From: Pedobacter ginsenosidimutans
GTDB lineage: Bacteria > Bacteroidota > Bacteroidia > Sphingobacteriales > Sphingobacteriaceae
Reading direction: 5' to 3'
Length of the DNA: 64,000 nt
Assembly (NCBI RefSeq): GCF_001442625.1
Contig: NZ_LMZQ01000001.1
Span: forward strand, 124,001 to 188,000
Below are positions 8,274 through 17,971 of the stretch, piece by piece; the first letter of the stretch is position 1; every line of letters starts with the position of its first letter. A program made the translations under genes and the position numbers. The notes below the pieces were generated by a model. That model worked only from the letters and a program-made list of their open reading frames with translations, searched no databases and was not told the DNA's origin.

Positions 8274-10349
8274 TTATTTTTCTACACCTTTTAGAAAAAT
8301 ATAATCAGTGAGTATCTGACCTGCCTCCCTTTTAGAAAAATCCAGGTCATCTGTTGAAGCGTTCGAATCTCCTTTTTTTACCAATGGCAATCCCATTGCT
8401 TTACGTAATAAGTTGTTCCTGTCAACTGTCTTTTGTTCGCTTATATCACGATCTTGTTTTAGGCGCTGCTCATTAATAGTGAGCGTTTTTGTGTGCTCGG
8501 CCCGATTAAGTTCCGCATCAAAGTCTTCAAAATATGTATAGGCAGATTTATCCTCTTCAGCACGCTGGGTGTGCATTGATCTCAAAGATGGGAGTAAGTC
8601 GATGAGGCTGCCAACTGGGGTGTATTTAGTTCCCTCAATGGTATCCCATGGAAGCGCAGCAGGCTCAGTATCCTCCCCATACCTGGATGATGGAATTAAG
8701 GAAGGAAGCGCAATGTCAGGCATGACTCCCTTATGCTGGGTTGAACTGCCATTGATTCGGTAAAACTTACCAATTGTAAGATTTAATTGCCCCATGCCGC
8801 TGGCTAAATCCGGATTATCGTTTCCATTCATAATTGCCTTTGCAATATCTATCTGAGTTTGTACCGTACCTTTACCGTAAGACTGGTTACCCAAAATAAT
8901 ACCCCTTCCATAGTCCTGAATCGCTCCGGCAAAAATTTCGGAAGCAGAAGCACTGAATCTATCAATTAATACAGCAAGCGGACCGTTGTAGTTAATTGTA
9001 GAGTCAAGGTCATCATCCACTCTGATTTTTTGCCGGCTATCACGTACCTGTACCACAGGTCCGTTTTTGATAAAAAGCCCTGTAAGGGAAATTGCCTCTT
9101 GAAGCGATCCTCCGCCGTTGTTGCGCAGGTCTACCACAATGCCGTCAACTTTCATTAGTTTCAAACTATCGAGTATTAATTTAACATCTCTGGTCGTACT
9201 TTTATAATTGGGATTTCCTGACTGGTAATCAGCAACATCCATATAAAAAGAAGGAATGTTGATGAAGCCTATTTTGTAATTCTTGCCATTTGAATAATAG
9301 CTTTTTACTTCTTTTTTGGCAGATGCCTCTTCAAGTATTATTTTCTCGCGAACTACTTCAATCACCTCGGGGCGGTCAGAAATCTTTTTGTCTTTAGAGA
9401 GTATCTTGAATCTGACTAAACTACCTCTTGCGCCTCTTATAAGCTGAATGGCATCTTGCAATCGCCAGCCTAAGATGTCCTGAAAATCACCATCCTTCCC
9501 TTGAGCAACTGCAACGATACGGTCATCTGCATGAAAACGTTTAGTTTTGTAGGCTGGTCCACCTGGGGTGATACTTTTTATCGTGATATATTCATTTTCT
9601 GAGGCAAGTGTGGCACCAATTCCTTCAAGAGACCTGGACATTCGGATCGCATTATCTGCTGATTTAGCAGGCGTAAAATAATTCGTATGTGGATCAACAG
9701 AAATGGTAAAAGCATTCATAAATAACTGAAAGACATCTTGATTAGTCATTTTCTTCGACTGATCTATAAAATTCTGATATCTCTTTTTAAGGATTTCTTT
9801 ATTGACTGTCAAATCTGCATTGGCTAGCTTAAGATTAAGTAAATCAAACTTGACGCGTTTAGTCCAAAGTAAATTCGCTTCCTGCATATTTTTAAAATAT
9901 GGGAGATCCTTGCGATCATACTGGTAGGTTTCCTTTTTGCCCAAATCAATGTTATGATTTAGCAAGGATAATGCATATTCCCATCGCTCACGATAGCGCT
10001 TCATGTAGGTATTGAAGATGGCAAAAGGGTCGCTAAGTTCCCCAAGTGTCAGATCATCGTCTAGACGGGTTTTGAATTTATCAAATTCCTTGAGATCGGA
10101 ATCCAGAAAATAAATATGGGTACCATCGAGACTCTTAAGATAGTTTGCAAAGATTAGCGCTGAGATAGAGTCATTGAGGCTGATCTTTTTATAATTTGAC
10201 TGGGTAATCATTTTGACGACTACTTTACTGGTGATACTTTGACGCTCATCAGGCTTTAGATCCAGTAAGATCTCCTTTGACTGAAAGCCAGCAGAGTCCA
10301 GGCTCAGCGAGATGGCAAAAACCATAATTATAATTATTCTTTTAATCAT
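8274..10349 (-). CDS. prc: Tail-specific (carboxy-terminal processing) protease, peptidase family S41
   Basis: The 691-aa protein has an N-terminal signal peptide (about 1-22), a helical N-terminal domain as in E. coli Prc, a PDZ domain at about 235-330, and the S41 catalytic core at about 350-520 with VDLRNNGGGS. The catalytic serine is S468 in FSASASE and the lysine is K493 in SYGKGTVQ; the 25-residue spacing matches the Ser-Lys dyad of Prc. The long C-terminal part matches the DUF3340-like tail. Its length is normal for Bacteroidota Prc. It cleaves proteins in the periplasm from their C-termini. It lies downstream of the TlpA cluster in the same direction after a 178-bp gap, so it may have its own promoter. 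Confidence 0.92.
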   Translation of the reverse strand: MIKRIIIIMVFAISLSLDSAGFQSKEILLDLKPDERQSITSKVVVKMITQSNYKKISLNDSISALIFANYLKSLDGTHIYFLDSDLKEFDKFKTRLDDDLTLGELSDPFAIFNTYMKRYRERWEYALSLLNHNIDLGKKETYQYDRKDLPYFKNMQEANLLWTKRVKFDLLNLKLANADLTVNKEILKKRYQNFIDQSKKMTNQDVFQLFMNAFTISVDPHTNYFTPAKSADNAIRMSRSLEGIGATLASENEYITIKSITPGGPAYKTKRFHADDRIVAVAQGKDGDFQDILGWRLQDAIQLIRGARGSLVRFKILSKDKKISDRPEVIEVVREKIILEEASAKKEVKSYYSNGKNYKIGFINIPSFYMDVADYQSGNPNYKSTTRDVKLILDSLKLMKVDGIVVDLRNNGGGSLQEAISLTGLFIKNGPVVQVRDSRQKIRVDDDLDSTINYNGPLAVLIDRFSASASEIFAGAIQDYGRGIILGNQSYGKGTVQTQIDIAKAIMNGNDNPDLASGMGQLNLTIGKFYRINGSSTQHKGVMPDIALPSLIPSSRYGEDTEPAALPWDTIEGTKYTPVGSLIDLLPSLRSMHTQRAEEDKSAYTYFEDFDAELNRAEHTKTLTINEQRLKQDRDISEQKTVDRNNLLRKAMGLPLVKKGDSNASTDDLDFSKREAGQILTDYIFLKGVEK

Positions 10350-10527
10350 ATTTAATTATTTAATGCTGAATATTTTCAGAAATTACTTATTTCTTCAAAA
10401 CAGCACAATGTTTTTTAATTGTTAGTGTATTGGTCCGTTAACTCTTTTGCAATCCTATCGAAATGTCTAAATAAAGTCTTTTCGGTTTTAATGATTGGTC
10501 ATTATTGTAAGGCAAAGTGCAAGCTTG

Positions 10528-11637
10528 TTACTTAAGTAACCCACTTAATTTATGATCAAGTGCTTTTCCGCTCAGATCTCTTGCCTGAATGATTCCCTGT
10601 GGATCGATGAGCAGGGTAAATGGTATTCCTTTTATTCCATAAAATACAGCAAGTTCACTCTCCCATCCTTTCAAATCCGAAACCTGTTTCCATGGCATAT
10701 TAAAGGCAGCTATCGCAGCAAGCCATCGGTCCTTTCGATCATCTAAGGAAATACTCAAGATGGTAAAATTTTTGTCCTTATATTTTTCGAATGTGTCAAT
10801 AAGATTCGGGATTTGCTTTCTGCATGGCGCGCACCAGCTAGCCCAGAAGTCAATTAAGACATATTTGCCATTAAAATCTGTTAGGCTGACCTTATTATCT
10901 TTATTATCCTTGATCACAAAATCTTTCATTTTTACCCCAATAGCGCTGCGCTTTAACAAGCTCAGTCGATCAGCAATACGCAGACCTTCAGGACCGGTTC
11001 TGAGTTCCTTTCCTAAAAGATTGTACATCTCTAATACCTGCTCATAACCAGATAACCTTGAGTATTCAGAAACCAGACTCAAACTGAAAGTACTATTGGG
11101 ATTTTCCGAGATATAAGTCATAGCACTGGTCATTTTTCGCCTGTATATTTCAGCAAGCCTTTCTTCTGCAGTTGTGGCCTGCTCATTCCCGGACTTGGCA
11201 TTTTCAGCGAAAAGCAATCTTTGTTCAGTTTCAAATGGTGCAATTTTTTGCGCGTAAGCTATTGCCTCATCGTTGGTTTTAGAGCCAGTGATGATAACAT
11301 TGTCCAGATCATTACGGCTTCCCCTAAGCGTCATTACTCCGGGATCTACAAAGAGATAGATTGCTCTGCCTGGAAAAATCAAAGTAGTCTTCTGGGACTG
11401 GATAACAGGTGATTCCCAGATAAACCTCCCTCCGCTGATCTTTATGTTATCGGTTTTGTTCTGGTTCCCCTGATAGTACTGAATGATCAGTCCTGAATCG
11501 CCCATTTCGCTTAGCTCACCTCTTAAGGTAACCTGAGCAAAAGAACCATTTACGAAAAATAGTAATGTTGCAAAAATGAAGAGAATAGACAGTTTATTAA
11601 TGCACAAAATATTTCTCCTTAATGATATTAAATTCAT
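10528..11637 (-). CDS. TlpA-family thiol-disulfide oxidoreductase with DUF4369-like N-terminus
   Basis: This 369-aa secreted protein has a signal peptide ending GSFAQ (about 1-35), a beta-rich DUF4369-like region at about 36-120, a helical linker, and a thioredoxin/TlpA domain from about 230. The motif WASWCAPC places the active cysteines at C269 and C272, with the conserved cis-proline segment GIPFTLLI further on. Ala rather than Gly follows the first Cys, unlike its two neighbours. The family reduces disulfides in the periplasm; the DUF4369 part is thought to be an interaction domain. It is the most distal of the TlpA genes in the SusCD operon, 17 bp after the protease gene's stop codon. 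Substrate unknown. Confidence 0.88.
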   Translation of the reverse strand: MNLISLRRNILCINKLSILFIFATLLFFVNGSFAQVTLRGELSEMGDSGLIIQYYQGNQNKTDNIKISGGRFIWESPVIQSQKTTLIFPGRAIYLFVDPGVMTLRGSRNDLDNVIITGSKTNDEAIAYAQKIAPFETEQRLLFAENAKSGNEQATTAEERLAEIYRRKMTSAMTYISENPNSTFSLSLVSEYSRLSGYEQVLEMYNLLGKELRTGPEGLRIADRLSLLKRSAIGVKMKDFVIKDNKDNKVSLTDFNGKYVLIDFWASWCAPCRKQIPNLIDTFEKYKDKNFTILSISLDDRKDRWLAAIAAFNMPWKQVSDLKGWESELAVFYGIKGIPFTLLIDPQGIIQARDLSGKALDHKLSGLLK

Positions 11638-11654
11638 AGGGTTAACTTAAATGA

Positions 11655-12590
11655 TTACTTATACCTAATTAAATTTTTGATAGAGCCAACGGGAATGGTC
11701 GTCTTGATAACCATTTGCAAATTTATCTGTGGTCTGTCCTGTGCATAAATAGAATGAGTAGAGGACACCATCCCAGCCATATTGCCCTTATCATCTAAAA
11801 TCGGACCTCCACTCGACCCCTTGGCATAATCTGCAGTTATCTCCATTCGGTTGCCCATAATGCCAACTTTGTGATTGGCTGTATTTCTTGCTACCACGCC
11901 CTTGGAATAATAATACATGTATTCATCGGGACTGGACAGTGTATGAACGGTTTCTCCCACTTCCAGCTGATGTCCTAGAGGTATCGGCTTTAGCATTTTT
12001 GATGAACTATTGATCCTGAAAATACAGATATCCGCATCTTTGCTATAGGCTAGAATCTGTTCAATAGGATAAACATTTCCATTGAGATCAGCTAAAAAGG
12101 TTACGCTATCTCCAGGATTTACATTTAGTTCAGGCTGGATAAAATTCATAAATACATGCCAGTTAGATACACAAACCCCGTTATTTGTAAGTGCTGTAGC
12201 TGTTGCGTACAATTCAACATGCTCTGGCTTTTTCTCTGCCTCTGGAAAGTATTTACAGATCATCAAAACACCCTCTTTACTTTTATTAACTAGATCTGTA
12301 GCCTTCTGCTCCTTTTTCAATTCAGCGGGCATCACTGTCAGAACTGTTTTAGTTTCCGGTGTTAGGGAGGCCGTTTGCTTCTTCAATGCCGCAGAGCCCA
12401 GAAATGCAATTTTAGAGCTGCTGGTTTTAAAATTAACCAGTAGGTTATTTAGCAGTTCCTTATAATCTATATAGTCAACATCAGCTTGCTCTTGCGCGGA
12501 GAGATTATTGTTTGACAAGGATAAGATGAGCAGAATGGCAAAAAAAATATTACCTTTTACTTTTTGTACACAGTGGGAAGAAATCATCAT
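11655..12590 (-). CDS. Secreted trypsin-like serine protease (HtrA-like catalytic domain)
   Basis: From the ATG at 12590 the protein is 311 aa. The longer frame begins with TTG at 12596, and ATG is the better start. A signal peptide covers about 1-32. The catalytic triad is visible: His145 in SNWHVF, Asp187 in DADICIF and Ser260 in KGSSGGP. There is no PDZ domain, so it is a stand-alone trypsin-like domain rather than a full DegP. An N-terminal stretch of about 90 residues before the protease domain is unassigned. It sits between two TlpA genes, starting a few bases after the stop of the upstream one, so it belongs to the same operon. Its partner may be the outer-membrane SusCD complex, but the substrate is not evident. 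Confidence 0.88.
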   Translation of the reverse strand: MMISSHCVQKVKGNIFFAILLILSLSNNNLSAQEQADVDYIDYKELLNNLLVNFKTSSSKIAFLGSAALKKQTASLTPETKTVLTVMPAELKKEQKATDLVNKSKEGVLMICKYFPEAEKKPEHVELYATATALTNNGVCVSNWHVFMNFIQPELNVNPGDSVTFLADLNGNVYPIEQILAYSKDADICIFRINSSSKMLKPIPLGHQLEVGETVHTLSSPDEYMYYYSKGVVARNTANHKVGIMGNRMEITADYAKGSSGGPILDDKGNMAGMVSSTHSIYAQDRPQINLQMVIKTTIPVGSIKNLIRYK

Positions 12591-12596
12591 GAACAA

Positions 12597-13715
12597 TTAT
12601 AATATTGATGAAAGTTTTTCTTCCAATTCATTACCCCTAAGATCCCTTGCAATAATTTTTCCGCTTGGATCCAGCAAGAAATTGGCTGGTACAGCATTGA
12701 TGTGAAAGACTTTTACAGCCTCACTTTGCCAACCCTTCAAATCAGAAAGCTGTTCCCATTTCAAGCCATCACTCGCAATTGCCTCCATCCATTTTTCTTT
12801 TGCATGCTCTCCTCCATCGAGCGATATTCCCAGAATAGTAAAATTTTTGTCCTTGAACTTCTCATATGCTTTTACCACATTAGGATTTTCTCTCCTGCAT
12901 GGGCCGCACCAGCTCGCCCAAAAATCCACCAATACATATTTACCCTTAAAAGAATCAAGCCTAACCTGCTGCCCGGTTGTATTTTCCATTGTAAAATCGG
13001 GCGCCATATTCCCAACGGTCAATGCCTTAACTTTGGTTAATGTTGCCAAATAGGCCTTGGCAGCAGTTGTGCTTTTTAATTCGGGACTTAAACCATTGAA
13101 TAATTCCGTTGATTTTCCCAGGTACTGATCTGGGCTAAATGCAGCACGCAATAAATTGAGGCTAACCAGGGAGTTTTTGTGGCTTTCTATAAAACCAGCC
13201 TGAATCTGCAATTTTGCCATTGCCATTGATTGATATACCTGCTCAAGTTGAGCCCTTTCTTCCGGCTTTGCTTCCAATTTTTTAAGGTCGGCATTCAACT
13301 GTATCTCTGTTTTTTTAAAGGGTGCCAAAAGGCCAATAAGTTCCTGCTGGTCTTCGTTCAGCTGAGTACCACCTACGTTTGCCCTAAATAAAGAGTCAGG
13401 AGTATTGATTGTTATTTCGCCATTTTCGAGATACACGCCAACCTGATCGGGATTAGGTCTGGAATTCATTTTCTCACCATCCTGGGCGAGCATAACAAAA
13501 GCTTTCATGGGAATAGATACCGTTCCTTTTATCACGAAGCTTCCATTTGGAGCCACTAGGGTAGAATCGAAATTCATCTTTCCCTTATCCTGATAAACCA
13601 GGTAAACCTTCGCAGGTGATTTAACTTTCGATACATTTCCCTTAATCATATATTCCTGCTGAGAAAAGGCTGCAAGGGGGATTAAGAACAGCAGACTGAT
13701 AATCGTTTTTTTCAT
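12597..13715 (-). CDS. TlpA-family thioredoxin with DUF4369 domain
   Basis: The 372-aa protein has a signal peptide (about 1-19), a DUF4369 domain (about 20-118, starting EYMIKGNV), a helical middle segment and a C-terminal TlpA domain from about 235. WASWCGPC gives active cysteines C270 and C273; the cis-proline region is AVPANFLL. It is closely similar to the 378-aa protein encoded next door, sharing GGTxLNEDQQ, APF, HxNSLVSLxLL, APDFT and GLKWEQxSxLKGWQS, so the two are tandem duplicates. It lies 82 bp after the previous gene's stop. Expected to act on disulfides in the periplasm or outer membrane. Confidence 0.9.
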   Translation of the reverse strand: MKKTIISLLFLIPLAAFSQQEYMIKGNVSKVKSPAKVYLVYQDKGKMNFDSTLVAPNGSFVIKGTVSIPMKAFVMLAQDGEKMNSRPNPDQVGVYLENGEITINTPDSLFRANVGGTQLNEDQQELIGLLAPFKKTEIQLNADLKKLEAKPEERAQLEQVYQSMAMAKLQIQAGFIESHKNSLVSLNLLRAAFSPDQYLGKSTELFNGLSPELKSTTAAKAYLATLTKVKALTVGNMAPDFTMENTTGQQVRLDSFKGKYVLVDFWASWCGPCRRENPNVVKAYEKFKDKNFTILGISLDGGEHAKEKWMEAIASDGLKWEQLSDLKGWQSEAVKVFHINAVPANFLLDPSGKIIARDLRGNELEEKLSSIL

Positions 13716-13797
13716 TTGTTGTATTTACTAAGTTTTATTTTAAGTGAGTTGCGGATGTCTACTTTACATCGCAACATTATTTTATTTAATTGTATTA

Positions 13798-14934
13798 TTA
13801 TTTAACCTGTAGTATTGATTCAAGCATCTGACTTAATTTAATTCCCTGCAAGTCACGGGCTAAAATCTTTCCATTGGGATCAATAAGAAAGTTGGCTGGT
13901 ATCGTATTTAAATTATAAACCGATGCCAGTTTACTTTGCCAGCCTTTGAGTTCAGAAACCTGTTCCCACTTCAAACCATCATTTCTAATCGCATCCATCC
14001 ATAGCCGCTTACCGCTCTCTCCTGCGTCCAAAGAAACGCCCAGAATTGTAAAATTCTTGTCTTTAAATTTCTCAAAAACAGATACAAGATTAGGATTTTC
14101 CTTACGGCAGGGCCCGCACCAGCTTGCCCAAAAATCCAATAGAACATACTTACCCCTCAATGATGAAAGTGATATCTGTTGACCTGCCGGATTTTTTAAT
14201 GTGAAATCCGGTGCCATCTCTCCAGGCTGAACGGGTTTGATTTCAGCGATTGCATTTCTATATGCCTTTCCGTTTGCAGAATTTTGCACTTCAGGACTCA
14301 AGGCTGCAAAAAGTATTCTCGCCTGAGTTGGATTTCTAACGGGGTCAACTTTGGCAAAAAGTAAACTCAGACTGACAAGCGAATTTGGGTGCTGGTATAT
14401 AAATCCCTCTATCTGGCTATTTTTTAAAATCTCAAGCTTCTCATATTCAGACCTGATCTCTCGCTGACGGCCATCATCCCCATTTGACTTGTCATATTGC
14501 TCAACCATTGAGCTCGTCTGTTTTAGGAAAGGGGCCAACATATCTATTACTTTTTGCTGATCTTCATTTAACGGAGTCCCGCCGACTCTGGCATGAATAA
14601 GTGAATCGCTGGCATTAACCTCAATACTTCCCGTTTCCAGAAAAATTTCAACCTGATCCTTACCCGGAGATTCTTTGACCTGGTCCCCTTTTCGGCTTAG
14701 CCACAAATATGCTTTCATCTTATTTGGTGAAATGCCCTTAAAATAAAATCCATCAGCGGTCCGCACTGCCGAGTCCTGTATTACATGCTGATTGACCTTA
14801 TAGTTTAGGAAAATCCTGGCCGCAGAATCCACATTCTTTAAATTGACCCTTATTGTATATCTCTGCTGGGATAGTGCAGAAAAGGGCAACAATAAAATCA
14901 ATAATAGAGCCTGCCTGGGTAATAATTTGTTCAT
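13798..14934 (-). CDS. TlpA-family thioredoxin with DUF4369 domain (tandem paralogue)
   Basis: The 378-aa protein has a signal peptide (about 1-22), a DUF4369 domain (about 23-120) and a TlpA domain from about 238. WASWCGPC places active cysteines at C273 and C276, and TIPANFLI is the cis-proline region. It shares the same architecture and many conserved blocks with the gene at 12597, indicating a recent tandem duplication. It begins 15 bp after the shorter thioredoxin gene's stop and is clearly in the same transcript. Differences between the paralogues cluster in the DUF4369 half and the helical linker, the parts most likely to set substrate choice. Confidence 0.9.
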   Translation of the reverse strand: MNKLLPRQALLLILLLPFSALSQQRYTIRVNLKNVDSAARIFLNYKVNQHVIQDSAVRTADGFYFKGISPNKMKAYLWLSRKGDQVKESPGKDQVEIFLETGSIEVNASDSLIHARVGGTPLNEDQQKVIDMLAPFLKQTSSMVEQYDKSNGDDGRQREIRSEYEKLEILKNSQIEGFIYQHPNSLVSLSLLFAKVDPVRNPTQARILFAALSPEVQNSANGKAYRNAIAEIKPVQPGEMAPDFTLKNPAGQQISLSSLRGKYVLLDFWASWCGPCRKENPNLVSVFEKFKDKNFTILGVSLDAGESGKRLWMDAIRNDGLKWEQVSELKGWQSKLASVYNLNTIPANFLIDPNGKILARDLQGIKLSQMLESILQVK

Positions 14935-14949
14935 TTTGATTCTGAAAAT

Positions 14950-15501
14950 TTAGATTCCCTTTAAACTGTTAAGCTCCTGTTCAAGTTCACTGTGTGAAGG
15001 CATCGTTGCGTTAAGGCTCAGAACCCTGCCTGTCTTATCCAAAAGAATAAAACGGGGGATTGTATTGATGGCAAAAGCTTTTTCAAACGACTTGTCCCGC
15101 ACCATCCACTGCAAGCCAGCTAATTTATTCAGTAACGGGCCCTTCCATTTCCATAGCTGCGTATCTATTGATATGCTGAGAAATGTTATCGCTTTATTTT
15201 TCATTTTTTTCTCCAGTGCTACAAGGTATGGTTGCTGTACGCGGCAAGGATAACACCAGCTTGCCCATACATCAATCAATACATATTTTCCTTTCAGCTC
15301 ACTTAACTTTCTATCATTCCCCTTGAAACCACATGTGTCCCTGAATATAATGTCCGGGACCTTATCGCCTATTTTAAGAATTGTTGTATCCAGATGAGAT
15401 ACGGACTTAATTTTAGAGGCATTACCTCCCGGATAGCTTATATAGAGCATGACAGGAATGATAATGGGTATAAAAGCTTTTAAGACTATAGAATTTATCA
15501 T
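14950..15501 (-). CDS. Short TlpA-like thioredoxin, membrane-anchored or secreted
   Basis: This 183-aa protein has a hydrophobic N-terminal segment (about 5-24) that may be a signal peptide or a membrane anchor, and then a single thioredoxin-like domain. The redox motif is VWASWCYPC (C83, C86), with Tyr in place of the usual Gly; an extra cysteine at 57 (RDTCGFK) is unpaired. TIPRFILL marks the cis-proline region. It lacks the DUF4369 domain of its neighbours, so it is the minimal version in the series. The gene follows the DUF1735 gene with a 12-bp gap, in the same direction. It may serve as electron donor or partner for the larger TlpA proteins, which is inference. Confidence 0.85.
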   Translation of the reverse strand: MINSIVLKAFIPIIIPVMLYISYPGGNASKIKSVSHLDTTILKIGDKVPDIIFRDTCGFKGNDRKLSELKGKYVLIDVWASWCYPCRVQQPYLVALEKKMKNKAITFLSISIDTQLWKWKGPLLNKLAGLQWMVRDKSFEKAFAINTIPRFILLDKTGRVLSLNATMPSHSELEQELNSLKGI

Positions 15502-15513
15502 AATTAATATTGA

Positions 15514-16530
15514 TTAGTTTGAAAGGAAAAATCGAATGTAAACTCTGGCCGAATCATTTGCCACCGGAGGAACGCCAAATGGTGATGCGGTATAGGCTTT
15601 GAGTTTTATACCCATAACATACCATTGTTGCCTGACCATACCTCCTTTATTTGGGAATTTTAAGGTAAGGCTGTCCCTGCTCAGCAATGCCCTTGCAGGT
15701 ACCATTGCCAGGTCCTTTGTGAGGCTGAAAACACCTGAGGGAACAGGTCTGGGTGTAGGAACCCCGGTAAACCCCTCCTTTGTGATGCCAGCATTCACTT
15801 CTGCATCCGTTAACGCCACGCCCTGGACACTGACATCACTGGCTGGAAAAAAGGTATTGATATTCACCCTGAACTTTAATGAATCAGGAACAACAGTGTA
15901 AAAAAGTGTCAGTGCCCCACTTCTAAGTCTGCTAGCAGTAGCGCCATTAAATACACTGGCGCCAAACATTTTTGATTTAAGTTCGCCTTTGGTGACAAAT
16001 ACTTTAAAAAAGAAAACCGAGTAAGTTAGATTCGACCCTATTTTTGAAGACAGGGTAACTGGAACTAAGTAAACGGTACTGTCTCTTAATCCGCTTCCAT
16101 CATTGAGTTCAACATAGAGTGAATCTTTTGCCTGAAGAGATCCTATACCTATTGAAAATACGCCCTTTTTTGCCACTCGAAATGCCTGAGCAGAAATTTC
16201 AGGGTTTTTTTCCTTGTAGATCTGGTTATATTGTGCTACAAGCGTTGGATCTACTACAGCTGTAATTTCATCGTCCGATTTAGCTTTTTCTTTCAATGTA
16301 ATGGGTATACCAATATAGAATGGTGTAAAATTGTAGTTCGTCCCATTTAATGCTACTACATTACTTCCCTGAACATAGGAAACCATACCGCTGCCCATTT
16401 TAGATTGAAGCGTGTCTGAATCACTGTATTCCTTCTTACAAGAAATTACAGTAGTCAGCAAAATAAAAGAGAAGACCAGGTTGAAGCTGAGGTGTGGGTG
16501 GAAGCTTTTGAAAAATATTATTTTGTACAT
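15514..16530 (-). CDS. DUF1735-type surface lipoprotein of the SusCD operon
   Basis: The 338-aa protein has a long hydrophobic leader ending in a lipobox (TTVISC, Cys31), then a DUF1735-like domain. It shows the typical run VVDPTLVAQYNQ, later GIGSLQAKDSLYVEL and STVYLVPVTLSS. Such proteins are encoded right after SusD and are usually surface lipoproteins that help bind or process the ligand. The second half has no clear domain. The gene starts 35 bp after the susD-like stop and runs in the same direction. A role as an SGBP-like ligand-binding protein is inferred from position. Confidence 0.75.
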   Translation of the reverse strand: MYKIIFFKSFHPHLSFNLVFSFILLTTVISCKKEYSDSDTLQSKMGSGMVSYVQGSNVVALNGTNYNFTPFYIGIPITLKEKAKSDDEITAVVDPTLVAQYNQIYKEKNPEISAQAFRVAKKGVFSIGIGSLQAKDSLYVELNDGSGLRDSTVYLVPVTLSSKIGSNLTYSVFFFKVFVTKGELKSKMFGASVFNGATASRLRSGALTLFYTVVPDSLKFRVNINTFFPASDVSVQGVALTDAEVNAGITKEGFTGVPTPRPVPSGVFSLTKDLAMVPARALLSRDSLTLKFPNKGGMVRQQWYVMGIKLKAYTASPFGVPPVANDSARVYIRFFLSN

Positions 16531-16565
16531 GATTTAATTCATTTAGGTTTAGCGATCAAAATCAA

Positions 16566-17963
16566 TTATCTCGGATTCTGAACAATATTTGGATTTGCAG
16601 CAATTACAGTAGGGCTAAAAGGCACCAGGTATTGAGGGGCGCCAGAGGAAAGTGTGGCTATGGTCGCACCTGCATTATTCACCCTTCTGATATCCTGCTT
16701 TAATGCAGCTTCTTTATTCAGTCTTTTTAAATCAAACAAACGTAGTCCGCCGTGATTAAAAAGTTCCCTTCTGCGCTCATCAAGCACAAAGCCTAAGGCG
16801 TTGCTGGCGGTATAATTGCGACTGCCAACCAATGCTGCAGGAAGCCTATTGGTGCGAAGTCTGGTAAGCAGCGCACCAGCGGCAGCGAAAGAGCCGCTTC
16901 GGGCCAAACATTCTGCCTTAATTAACATTACCTCCGGCACACCAATACTGTTGTCAAAAACCATTGAACTGGCTCCGGTCAACCGGTAAGTGGCTGGGGA
17001 AAACCTTGAAGCAGAAAAAAATCTCTTGCTGTACCTCAAATCAGCAGTAGTCAGTGTTGAGGTTAGGGTAGCACTTGGCATAATTGTATTTGAGTAAAAT
17101 GAGAAAAAAGCAAGATCAATGCTTACTCTCGCTAAAAGTATTTCTGGGTTGGAAACCAAATCAGGCAATTGCGATGGATTTACGTAAGTGCTCACGTTAT
17201 AATTTTGCAGAGCACTTTGCGTAGCCAGAGTAGAATCAGCATAGTTAGAAGCTGACTGAAAATCACCTTGATATAGATATGCCCTGGATAGCAACGCATA
17301 ACCTGCTGATTTACCAGGATGGATAATATCTGACCCCTTACTGGGCAGATTTGGATTATTTACAGCTGCCTTAAGGTCGCCGATCACCTGCTGATAAATC
17401 CTTGCTACACTTGCTCTGGCAGGCAGGGAATTTGTTCCTGCGCTGGTCACCAGTGGAACACCAGGATCGGTAGCAGAGGTATTGGGATCATAAGCATTAC
17501 CGTAGGCATTGACCAATTGCAAATAGTACCAGGCGCGGTTGATAAGTGCCTGTGAAATCACTATGCTTTTGTTCTGCGGGGTATTAAATTCATCATTTGG
17601 TGCGTTATTTACACGGTCTAAGATGACATTCATTTGCAATATCCTGTTATAGCTTGAATTATACATTACATCTGCATCAGAAGGATTCCAAATCGTACTA
17701 CTCCAGAGATAACTTCGCAGATAGAAATTTGAGGCTGCTGACACCTGGGCATCAGAGAGTGTCAAATCATCACTCATCATATCAAGAAGAAAAAAATGGC
17801 AGGAACTCAATGAATCACTGTTGAGCATTTCCTGAAAATCCTTAATGGAAGTTGGATTAATGTTAGCTGAAGGCGGAGAAACATTTAAAAACTTCTTACA
17901 CCCTTGTGTTGACCATAGCAGAGCGATGGCTACAACGAAAAAATATAATCTTTTATACATCAT
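16566..17963 (-). CDS. SusD/RagB-family outer-membrane lipoprotein
   Basis: The 465-aa lipoprotein has a signal ending STQGCKKF (Cys22) and the SusD start pattern LNVSPPSANINPTSIKDFQEML. Later come helical TPR-like segments such as INRAWYYLQLVNAYG and ALLSRAYLYQGDF, and a C-terminal ERRRELFNHGGLRLFDLKRL, which is diagnostic of SusD/RagB. It caps the SusC barrel on the cell surface and captures the ligand. It starts 8 bp after the SusC stop. At 465 aa it is somewhat shorter than glycan-binding SusDs. Together with the proteases and thioredoxins this fits a peptide-type cargo, although no ligand can be read from the sequence. Confidence 0.93.
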   Translation of the reverse strand: MMYKRLYFFVVAIALLWSTQGCKKFLNVSPPSANINPTSIKDFQEMLNSDSLSSCHFFLLDMMSDDLTLSDAQVSAASNFYLRSYLWSSTIWNPSDADVMYNSSYNRILQMNVILDRVNNAPNDEFNTPQNKSIVISQALINRAWYYLQLVNAYGNAYDPNTSATDPGVPLVTSAGTNSLPARASVARIYQQVIGDLKAAVNNPNLPSKGSDIIHPGKSAGYALLSRAYLYQGDFQSASNYADSTLATQSALQNYNVSTYVNPSQLPDLVSNPEILLARVSIDLAFFSFYSNTIMPSATLTSTLTTADLRYSKRFFSASRFSPATYRLTGASSMVFDNSIGVPEVMLIKAECLARSGSFAAAGALLTRLRTNRLPAALVGSRNYTASNALGFVLDERRRELFNHGGLRLFDLKRLNKEAALKQDIRRVNNAGATIATLSSGAPQYLVPFSPTVIAANPNIVQNPR

Positions 17964-17971
17964 GATGTGCT

